A DNA stretch of 64,000 nt, from contig NC_084802.1 of NCBI RefSeq assembly GCF_963169125.1, positions 110,922,903-110,986,902 of the forward strand, read 5' to 3'. The number at the start of each line of letters is the position of its first letter. Position 1 is the first letter of the stretch. Below the pieces are notes generated by a model. It had not been told where the DNA came from and made no database searches. It worked only from the letters and a program-made list of their open reading frames with translations. The position numbers and the translations under genes were made by a program. Shown piece by piece: positions 54,673 through 64,000 of this stretch. This DNA comes from Humulus lupulus (lineage: Eukaryota > Streptophyta > Magnoliopsida > Rosales > Cannabaceae).

Positions 54673-57280
54673 TGTAACGTCCTCCTAATCTGGGATCATT
54701 ACACTGTGTACTTTAAATAGTGTTAGACTCGCTAATCAAGTCCTTTGGTTATAAATGTGTAACTAAGGTTAATGACAAGGGTTAAGGTTAAATTATTTTG
54801 GTCAAAAGGAAAGTTGACTTTCATTAAAAACATTTGCGTTCATACAGGGGATCCCAAAATACCACCAACTGATGTTTAAAAGGGCTATTACAGTTCAAAA
54901 GTTACAACCAGCCGAACTAAGCAGCAAAATAGGGGATACAACCCTGGTTCCTCTGAGATACCCTCAACCATGTTGGTCAAGCATCTGCATATGTACACAC
55001 CGCCACCGAAGCTCTCTAACTCATGGCTAGACCAACTTTCCCTTACCCTTATCTGCACCACAAAGCACCTGTGAACTGTGAGCCAAGGCTCAGTAAGAAA
55101 AATTAAACATATGCATGAACAGTAAATACGGATTCCATATGCATATCTAGCATGCCCATCAGTAATAACCTACTCACGCATGCATACAATTACATATAAA
55201 TGACTACCATGTCATAATGCGGGCTTGCTGCCCTGAATTAGTGGTTAATAAGTCATACTGGGGCCCAACGCCCTAGGATCTGGGACCAATGAGTCACCCA
55301 AGGGGCCCGTGCTCGATCCTCTGTATCACCAACCTTAGAGTTTGCCCAGCGTACTTGGCGCTGTAATTTTCAACGACAATTGGGTTGAACAAGCGTATAA
55401 TGTGCTCCTGGTTAGGCCTAACCATATTGACCTGTACTCAGCGCGCTCTCAGTGCGCTATTGCTGCCCTTGACTTATGAGCCGAGTCTTTTCGATTAGAT
55501 AATGCCATCAAGTATACCTCTTTAACTGTTATCCCAAAATAGAGTATGCACGCATGCTTAATCAATCAATCACAGACATATTCATAATCATGTTCATTCA
55601 CAGGGGGGCGAGCCCTATTCACAATCATACTTAACAACCAGATAATCAAATATCATTAAGCATACTTCAGATAATACAAGTATGCATACATATAAATCAT
55701 ATATCTCAACCAATTAAACACAAACACATTAAAGACCACGTTACTTAACGAGGCCGAGCCCTAATCACACATACAATCACATATAATCATGCTCATTTAC
55801 AGGGCCCAAGCCTAAGCCCTAACCATAGCCATATCTAACAATCAGGCAACGCCTTAATCACATACATCATGTGTTGGGTGTAGTTTTCTTACCTCAGGTC
55901 TGAGTGTACTATATATCAAGAACGTCCCTCGAGCATGATCCTGGTTCCGCGTCCCTAGCGATAACCTAATCACAATCATTATACATAATCCCATCAATAA
56001 TGAGTGAATAAAGGCTTCCAGACCGAGTCCTGTCCCTTGGGATGTTGAACTCTACTAAACAGGGTGGTAGGATCGATCTCGAGCCCTTAGGTTTGAGTTC
56101 CCGTCACTAAAAACCCAACTTAGCCAAAAATGTCTATGTGGGCCGTGACTTAACCCAGAGGATCGCGGCGCGCCTCCAATCCGAGGCATCCCCCTGCCTC
56201 TGCCAGGGACATGCGCTACGACTTGCCCTTAAGGGTCACAACGTGCTTACTTCAAACAGAGCCCCTGCGCCCTAGGTCTTCACGGGTCGTGGCGCGACCC
56301 TACGAACCTAGAATTTCCCCTGTTTTCCTCAGCAATCTCACCCAAAATCCAACCCAAATGAATCCGAAAATCATAATTCAAACCCCAAACATTATCAGCA
56401 CATTAACACCATCAAAACCTAAGCTTATCTCACTCATAAACCTCCACCAAATCTCTAATCCAATACCTTGAACCTCAAAGCTCAAGAACACCTAAACCAA
56501 AAGCAGAAATGAATCAAAACAGGGACTAGAGTTTACCTCAGCTGTGGTTTGTATCCTCCTAGCTGCAACTAATCAATCCCAAAGCCAAGCCTTGAATTCC
56601 CTTAGCTTTAGCTTCCAAAATTCCCTAGTTCCTCAAGAATCCCAACCAAAGATAGAGAGAAGGAGAGAAACCGAGTGAGAGAAAGTGAGAGAGTTGTTGT
56701 TGTTTTTGGTTTCCTGCCGCTAAGGGTTTTAGTGACTAAGTCACTACTTATTGCCCAAGATGACCCAAGTGCCCTTTTGTCTAACCCTTTCCCTCTAGTC
56801 CTTTGTCACATGTCCCGTTAATCATAATTAACGCCCACTAATTCCTGTCACTTCAAATATTCTCAATTAATTTCCAATTACTCGATCAATCCTAGTAATG
56901 TACTAAATTACGAAATTACCCCTAGGCTCAACCCGAGCCCGGTATTTGATCCCGTTGTGACTTTCTCGCTAACTTGCTCCCTAGGATCGCCTTGTGCTGA
57001 GTAACCCAAATATATCCACTTAATAATGTGGTCCCACACATATATCACATATATGCCAAATATATTCATAACAGGCCAAATTATGAAAATTGCCCTTTTA
57101 ATCAGAAACAGGCCCACATGCATAATTAATACACCTAACACATGCATATCAAGTCATATTATAATATAACTCACATAATCATATAATGATTCACATATAT
57201 ATATATATCACATAATCATATAATTTTCCATAATTTTCCATTCTAGCCCTAAGCCTTATTAGGTAATTTGGGACATTACA
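54673..57280 (-). mobile_element. Solo Tekay-type LTR inserted in another Tekay-type LTR
   Basis: 2608 bp, minus strand TGTAATGTCCC to GAGGACGTTACA, flanked by the perfect duplication CGTAT (54668-54672 and 57281-57285). Outside the duplications, the interrupted LTR continues in register. No internal sequence is left, so it is a solo LTR. Confidence 0.87.
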
Positions 57281-58983
57281 CGTATGATGCGCTCCTAATT
57301 AGGCCTAACCATATTGACCAGCACTTAGCACACTATGCCATCCTAGACTTATAAGTCAATGCTTTTGACCATCGCTTAGTGCACTATTGCTGTTCTTGAC
57401 TTATAAGTCAAGTCTTTTCAATCAGATAATGCAGAAAAGCATATATCATATAGCAAATATCTAGATACAGAGCATTCAACATGCTTAATAAAAAATCACA
57501 TGCATAATCATAATCATGCACATTTACAGGGACCCAAGCCCTAATCAAATATATATTCAACATTCAGGCCAAGCCCTAATCATGTATGTCACGTATTGGA
57601 TGCAATTTTCTTACCTCAGGTCCAAGTGTAATGTAAAATGAGAACAACCATCGAGCACGATCCTGATTTTGAGCCTTAGCGATAACCTAGTCACAACCAA
57701 GTATAGAATCCCATTAATAACGAGTAAATAAAGGCTTCCGGATCAAGTCCTAGCCTCTGGGACATAGAATTCTACTAAATTGGGTAGCAGGATCGATCTC
57801 GAGCCCTTAGGTTTGAGTTCCCACACTCAAATCCTCCCCAAGGCCCAAAACCCTCTTAAACAATGCAGCCCAAACATTTGAGTCATGGCCCGCCCCGAGT
57901 CAGAGCGCCCAAGGCTCTCCCTTACTTCCACCCATGCCATGGCGTGCCTTAACAGGTGTTGCGACTCAAATGGCCTAAAGGCACCTACTTCTCCCTGCAT
58001 CCAAGAGAGTCACGGTGCCCCATGAACAGGGTTGCGACTCGACATGAAAACTCTATTTTTTCTTCGTTTTTCTCAAGCAAAATCCCTCCAAAAACCTATT
58101 GAAACATAGCCAAATCCCAAAAACAAAGTTCCCAATCAACTCAACAGCTCAAAACCATCAAAACCCAAGCTACAAACAAATCAATAAACTCATCAAAACC
58201 ATAAAATCCAATCAAAGCTTAAGAATTCGAAACTCAGAAACTTAAAGCTTAGATTACCTCTGATTTAGTCATTTTCCAGCTAAATCCTCAGGATATCAAG
58301 CTTTCAATCTTCCCTAGAATTGTTATGACTCTAACCTTTCTTGAATCCGAGCCCTAAATCTCGAGTTTCCTTCGAAAATGATAACGAGCGTCAAGTGAGA
58401 GAACGAGAGTGCTGAACGTATTTTCTATTCTGTCAGGTTACTTAGGGCTCAAGTAACCTTAAGCAAATCCTAAGGCTCGGGGTACCCAAAAACGTCATTG
58501 AGGGTAAAATAGTCAAAATTCCCAGAACTCCCTCCTAATCTCACTAACTTCGAATATATCCTCGTATATTCATTCTCATTACCCAATATCTCGAAAATGC
58601 ACGAAATACCCAAAATACCCCTTGACTCACCTCGAGACAAGTATTGGTCCCATTGTGACTTCCTGCTAAATTTCTCCCTAGGATCGCCTCGTGCCGAGTA
58701 ACCCAAATATATCCACATAATAATGTGGTCTCTCACATATATCACATATATGCCAAATATACCCATAACGGGCCAAATTATGAAAATTTCCCTTCTGATA
58801 AGAAACAGGCCCACATGCATATTTAATTCACCTAACCATGCACTTCTATTCATATTATAATATAACTCACATAATCATACAATGATACACATATATATCA
58901 CATAAGCACATAATTTCCATAATTTGTCATCCTGCCCCCCTAATCAAGGCCCTAAGCCTTATTAGGTAATTTGGGACGTTACA

Positions 58984-59000
58984 ACTATCCCCTCCTTACA
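58984..59000 (-). other. Polypurine tract of the Tekay-like element
   Basis: The minus strand reads GTAAGGAGGGGATAGT directly before the LTR start TGTAACGTCC, which fixes this LTR as the 3' copy. Confidence 0.8.
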
Positions 59001-59364
59001 GGAATTTCATCCTTAAAATTTTACCTGAACAACTCGGGATACTGATTCTGCATATCTGACTCCAGCTCCTAGGTTGCTTCCTTGACCTTGCCGTTCCTCC
59101 ATAATACCTTAACCAAAGGTATAGTCTAGTTTATCAGGACCTTGTCCTTCCTTTCTAGTATATAGATTGGTTGTTCCTCATAGGAGAGATCTGCTTGAAG
59201 CTCCAGATTCTCGTAACTTAATACACGAGTCATGTCTGACATATATTTTCGAAGTGTCAAAATATGAAATACATTGTGTACGGTCGACTGTGTCGAAGGT
59301 AAGGCCAATCTATAGGCCACCTGACCAATCCTCTCAAAGATCTCAAATGGTCCTACTAATCTAG
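59001..59364 (-). pseudogene. End of integrase/chromodomain region of the Tekay-like element
   Basis: The minus strand reads TRLVGPFEIFERIGQVAYRL, then VHNVFHILTLRKYM and YEEQPIYILERKDKVLIN. These are the standard C-terminal block of Tekay/Del integrases just before the chromodomain. It is cut at 59364/59365 by an Angela-like LTR, so most of the element lies elsewhere or is lost. Confidence 0.8.
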
Positions 59365-61394
59365 TGTTAGGATTAATGCCCTAAAAGCATGTAAAGATAT
59401 TTTATTGGTTTTAAATAAAAGTACAATTTTATTATGTTTAAAGGTTATAATTATTGTTTGAATTAATTATATATTAATATCAAGAAAATTCTCATTCATG
59501 AGAATATGATCTTGTATTAGTACAAGAGAATTAAGATCATATACAATGAATAAAATAGTCAATAACATATTAAAGTAATGAATCTTTAATGAATAGTTAC
59601 TAGTACAATTTGCTAAGCATACAAGATGCAAGTAATCTAGATTCGGAATATTGATGTGGATAAACATCTTAGTAAATGCGTTGTATATAATAGAGATTAT
59701 ATATGACGTGACCGATGAGAATTAATTATCTTTATAAACTTGTCGTTTGACGTAAAGATTTAATTCTTATCATAATAGATGATCATTTGTAGATCAGTCT
59801 AAATCTTGAGTATCTATGAACTCCTGTTTATGTTTATTGGACCTTTTGATTCACTTGTTAAGGTCTCTTAGAATAATGAGGCTAATGACTTTGGTTTTGG
59901 GGATTCAATATCATGGATGGCTGGGAACATGAATTACAATAATGGAATCCACGCTTTCCTAACAGATCGAATATTGGTTCCCTTAAGGGTTGATTCTGGA
60001 ACTGAATAGTTATTGAGCAAATCTATAATTAGATTTTAGATTAATTATTCGCTAGTGAATTAATGGTACTTAAGGATTAAGAGGTAATTAGAAGGGTAAA
60101 ATAGTAATTTTGACTAGCTCTAATTAACGAACCAATAATGGAGGAAAAAACTACATATATTGATTATATCAATGGACTACTAGAGAAAACTCTGTAAATA
60201 TAATTCTATAAATACTTAGAGTGAAATTCTATATTCATAGTGGAATAATCATGGAATTAATAAATAAGATTATTAGATTAAATAGTTTAATTAATAATCT
60301 GGTTTATTGGAGCTTCGTATTATAGATCCATAGTCCCTAGATCACCTCTGTCCTACACTGTCAAGGGTAAGAATGTCAAAATAAAGATTTGTAAAGAGAA
60401 ATGACTAAATTGCAAAGGAATTAACTTTCCAGAGAAAGGAAATAATTATGTGATAATTATGGGTAATTGATTAATTGTGAATTAATTAATTATTTAACTA
60501 TATAGTTTTTATTTTGAAAAACTATAGGTTAAAATTAATATTAATCTTGTTTGGATTAATATAAAGAGAGAATAATAAATATCATATTTATAATATGATA
60601 TTTATTTATATAATTTAAAAATGATATTTTAAGATAAAGTTAATTTTAAATTAACTGATATTTATGTTGTGATAAATATATTGTCTTAAAGATTGATTAA
60701 ACAAACAAATGAGAAAATCAGGGAAACCTGATACAAGCTTGGGTGGCACACACTGTATTGTACATTGTGTGGCGCCTTGCATCAGAGATTTAATCCCTGA
60801 GATTTGAATTTAAAATAATTTTGTTTAATCAGTTATTCAATTATTCTTTTTTAAATATGATTAAAATAAATAATTAAATGAAAATATCTAATCAGTTTTA
60901 ATTTGAATGATATTTTAATTAAATAAAGATTATTTATATATCTTTATAAGTCTGATAGTACGTGACTTTCAGAATAATACTTGATTATTATTTTGAAAAA
61001 TAAAAAGATAGACTCTCTCTCTCTAAAGCGATAGTTTTCTCTAAACCTGAAAACTATTATAAACTTTCTTTTTATCAAAACTCTCTAGATCTAATGTGTT
61101 GAATACATCTAGGGAGTCACATAAATCATCCTTTTGAAACCTACGTGCCCACACACGTCTTTGTGTGTTTGAGGACTTGTCTAGAAGATCAAGGTGTGAG
61201 ATCTCAGAACACTGTATAGGAAGATCGTTGATTTATACAAAAAGACTCAAGGACACTTGATAGGCTATAAGAGGTATTCCCTGATCTATTTGTATGTGAT
61301 TTAATATTTATATATGTGTATGATCCTAGCTGGTATTAATATTTATTAAAATGGGTCTATATATTCCGCTGCGTACCTTTGATTTTGTTTTACC
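59365..61394 (+). repeat. Angela-like copia LTR
   Basis: Starts TGTTAGGATTAATGCCC, cutting the Tekay-like pol. It shares AATGGAATC-type and ATTGGAGCTT words with the LTR at 53031-54652, and the conserved AGACTCAAGGACACTTGATA near 61242-61261. It ends around TTCCGCTGCGTACC, the usual Angela/BARE LTR end. The right border is uncertain: no clean CA end, primer-binding site or second TCTAG duplication was found. It may be a solo or truncated LTR. Confidence 0.6.
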
Positions 61395-62143
61395 CTAAAA
61401 TTAGCACGAGTTCGATGATTCAGCTTGGGTACAACTGACAGATGAATATGTGGAAAAGTAGCCAAGTAGAATATCTGGCTAACACTGATGTGAACAGGTC
61501 GAGTTCAGGGGCTTGACAACACAATACACAAGATATTACAGATTGCCTCTTAGGATAACAATTGAGTTCGAGACTTATAATGACCAGATCCAACTTTGGG
61601 CGCTCTAAGTTTACTGCGAGCTAGGGTTCAGATAGACTCTGAACATGAGTTTGGGTGAGATATTCAACTCGTGGAAACTTGGACAGAACGCATACTGAAG
61701 TATCCCAAGAGATTCGAAGGCTCCTTATACGCTTATTAATGCCCATGTTGTATCATGTATCTATCATTTATTATCCAAAATACCAGGAGTATATTCTATT
61801 CTGTTATCAAATCATATCTCAATGTAAATGGGAATAATCTGTATTAAATATATACCGTATTTATTCACGCGGTTACACAAACCTGTCCATGAAATTCCCA
61901 TATAAATACTAGGGATAATGGACAAAGAAGGGGAGGCCATTTTTTGTATTACTAAAACTCTGCAGAAATTAAGAGAGAAAAGTAATAATGTTGACTCGTG
62001 GACTAGGTGGATTTTAACCATTGAACCACGTAAAAGTTGTGTGTGTTTGAGAGGGTGTTTATTATTTCATTACAATTTATAATTTAGCACTAATCTACAT
62101 GTTTGATTTCTTAATATATTGTTGGCAAAAAACTGCGTCAACA
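61395..62143 (+). repeat. 5' LTR (at least its end) of a second Tat-like element
   Basis: Ends AACTGCGTCAACA at 62143, directly before a primer-binding-like TGGTGCATTCATTGAGAG. It has a TATA-like CATATAAATACTAGGG near 61899-61915. The left end could not be fixed. Confidence 0.55.
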
Positions 62144-62201
62144 ATTTGGTGCATTCATTGAGAGCTAATTAGTGCTTCACAAGTTTCAGTCGACATTCAT
62201 C

Positions 62202-64000
62202 ATGGTGCTCACTCGATCGATGCATGATAATGAGATGGAACAGCCTGGTGGGCAGGAGGCCCATCATTCTGCTGTTCCCACTGAAAGGGGCCCAAATGTT
62301 CAACAACGTCCTGGGAAACAACCTGTGGGTCAAGACGGCGCTGGGAGTTTAGCGTCACTCCCACCAAATCCTAATCCAAAATACTTGACTATTGTTGAGA
62401 TGGAAAACGCCTAGTTAAGGAGCCATCTCGCCAAGGAAAACAAGCAGATTGAGGAAGCCTTGGCTCGGTTACCCCTTCTTGCAATCGACGTTAATGTCAG
62501 AAAGAGGAAAAGTGGGTCTCATAAGTCCCACAAGAATAACCGATCTAAATCTAGTTGTTCTGTCAGAATCACCACTCTGAGTTCTATGCCTTCAGAGTGA
62601 AAGCACCGGAGTGCTCAGCCCATTGGTCATCATAGGGGTCATTATCAACATGTCAGTCGGTCGGTCAGGACTGCAACCCCCAGCTCTATGCCTTCTTCAC
62701 AGATCCCAAGAAATGCCCACAACAACCCACGGGGAGGGGTTGGGACAGGCTCACGAAGGCAAAGTGCTCCAGCAAATCCTCATGTGCCATAATCAGAACC
62801 CCAGGTACAGAAGACTAGACACATTGGAGTGGAGCTGAGGGAGGCTAATTTAATTCATCTTGATGGAACGAGGATAGCCTCGCCAATAAGGCATCCTCCG
62901 TCACCAGTAAGACATACAACACCACCTTGCCCACAACTAAATGCTTCATCTTGTGGGAATAGTAGGAGAAATCCTCTCCCACCTGTAAATACTTACGCCC
63001 CACGGACGCGTGTTGAGAATCCAGGTCCTCAATCTCAACCGCGAGCAAGTTTTGCAAATGGAAGTTACTGGATGGAGAGCCAACGTGAAGGTAGGTCTGG
63101 GAGCAACCTGAGGAATCACTTGAGCTCAGTACAAAGTCCTCAGTATGATCCATAGTTTGACCTACGCGATCATTTGAACTCTTAAAGAAGGTATCCAACT
63201 CGGAATGAGGATGTTAGTTATACTAAGCATAAGGGAGGTCTGTCCATTGTACATGACAATGGGAATGTCCTGCCTAAACAAGCTTGAACTTGGAGGGACA
63301 ACAACCCATCAAACATGTATAAAAAGATGAGAGCTGTTGAACAGCTCCCAGCTAACCTAGGGACCAAGGACCAAACCCTTGAGAGAATGGCTTTGATGGA
63401 AGAACAAATGAAAAGACTCTTATCTGGAAAGGGAATGGACACTTGCGACTAAGATGAGGAGCTAAAAACTTTTTCTCCAAACATTGCAGCGGCTACATAT
63501 CCTATTGGCTTTAGGATGTCGAACATGCCGACATTTGATGGAAACACAGATCCATTCGATCACCTTGGGATGTTCAACACAATGATGATGGCCCACAATG
63601 TCGGGCTCGATCTAAGATGTATCCTGTTTCCTGCAACTCTGGTCGAACCTGCCAGATAGTGGTTTAAACAATACAGGATGCATTCGATAAGCTCGTGGAA
63701 GAAATTTTCTTCCAAGTTTAAAAGAACATTCCGAGCTTCACAGGCAACTCGTGTTGAAGCCGATTCATTGGCCAATGTAAAACAGCAACCTAGTGAAACA
63801 CTGAAAGCATACCTGAGTAGATTCGCCATTGTTGCAGCACAGGCTAGGGACGGTAATGATTGCTCCATGCTCATGGAAATGAGAACAAGAATCCTGGTGG
63901 GAGGCGACTTGTGGTAAGAACTCCAATGTAAATGAGTTAAAGCGTAGAAATTTTTTTGGCATGAGCTTAGGAATGGATAAACCTGGAAGAGGCACGAGTT
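62202..64000 (+). pseudogene. gag of the second Tat-like element (runs off the window)
   Basis: ATG at 62202 follows the leader. An N-terminal low-complexity part is interrupted by several stops (first at 62412). The capsid core then reads FRMSNMPTFDGNTDPFDHLG, RCILFPATLVEPAR, WFKQYRMHSISSWKKF, VKQQPSETLKAYLSRFAIVA. It is clearly related to the gag at 43.2-43.7 kb but from a distinct, older family. The pol part would lie beyond the window. Confidence 0.72.

Larger units (their letters stand above)
34258..58983 (-). repeat. 3' LTR of a Tekay-like element, split by two nested insertions
   Basis: The LTR is made of 34258-35002, 54658-54672 and 57286-58983 (about 2.46 kb), read on the minus strand. 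The first break holds an Angela-like copia element duplicating ATTGG. The second holds a solo LTR of the same family duplicating CGTAT. Joining the pieces gives the same order as the undisturbed copy at 55360-55400. On the minus strand the LTR is preceded by a polypurine tract and the end of pol. Confidence 0.85.

Overview
This window is nuclear DNA from a flowering plant, almost certainly a eudicot with a repeat-rich genome. The evidence is a plant-specific QWRF-domain gene with GT-AG introns and TATA/GA-rich promoter architecture, embedded in plant lineages of Ty1/copia and Ty3/gypsy LTR retrotransposons and a 5S-carrying Cassandra-type TRIM. The species cannot be named from sequence alone. 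All reading was done by eye, so lineage names (Reina, Galadriel, SIRE, Tekay, Angela, Tat) are inferences from motifs, LTR length and layout.

Region 1 (about 0.9-18.6 kb). One host gene on the minus strand, QWRF1/2-like (SNOWY COTYLEDON 3 family), can be reconstructed as six coding exons: 18131-16662, 4249-4130, 3756-3640, 3519-3430, 2745-2638 and 974-918. All junctions are in phase and give 653 codons plus a stop. Its first intron is 12.4 kb because a Galadriel-like chromovirus (4676-15935, target duplication CTTGG) sits in it in antisense orientation. That element's 5' LTR was later hit by a small Reina-like chromovirus (4981-10232, target duplication GTGAC) with identical LTRs and an uninterrupted 1567-codon polyprotein. 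The last intron uses a GC donor and leads to a 57-nt terminal exon.

Region 2 (19.7-30.4 kb). A SIRE-like copia element on the minus strand (target duplication AAAAT) keeps both LTRs, its primer-binding site and a decayed RT/RNase H. A Tekay-like gypsy element on the plus strand (2.67-kb LTR, primer-binding site, gag, rotted pol) is inserted in the RT. One deletion appears to have removed the 3' half of the Tekay element together with the 5' half of the SIRE element.

Region 3 (30.4-34.3 kb). AT-rich DNA with an RNase H-like (RVT_3) fragment and a CACTA-like remnant.

Region 4 (34.26-59.36 kb). A stack of nested insertions resolved by target duplications. The host is the minus-strand 3' LTR of a Tekay-like element, followed by its polypurine tract and the end of pol. 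Into it went a minus-strand Angela-like copia element (35003-54652, ATTGG) and a solo Tekay-type LTR (54673-57280, CGTAT). Inside the copia element lie a Cassandra-type solo LTR (35385-35759, TAATG), a MULE-like inverted repeat carrying a captured L-cysteine desulfhydrase fragment (38.5-40.2 kb), and an 11.6-kb Tat-lineage gypsy element (41398-53025, TAGGA).

The most striking unit is in the Tat element. Its sense gag-pol has nine in-frame stops, all explicable by C-to-T changes. Its antisense gene between pol and the 3' LTR still has a TATA box, a spliced leader and four in-phase coding exons (798 codons) with no premature stop.

Region 5 (59.4-64 kb). An Angela-like LTR, then the LTR end and decayed gag of a second Tat-like element that runs off the window.
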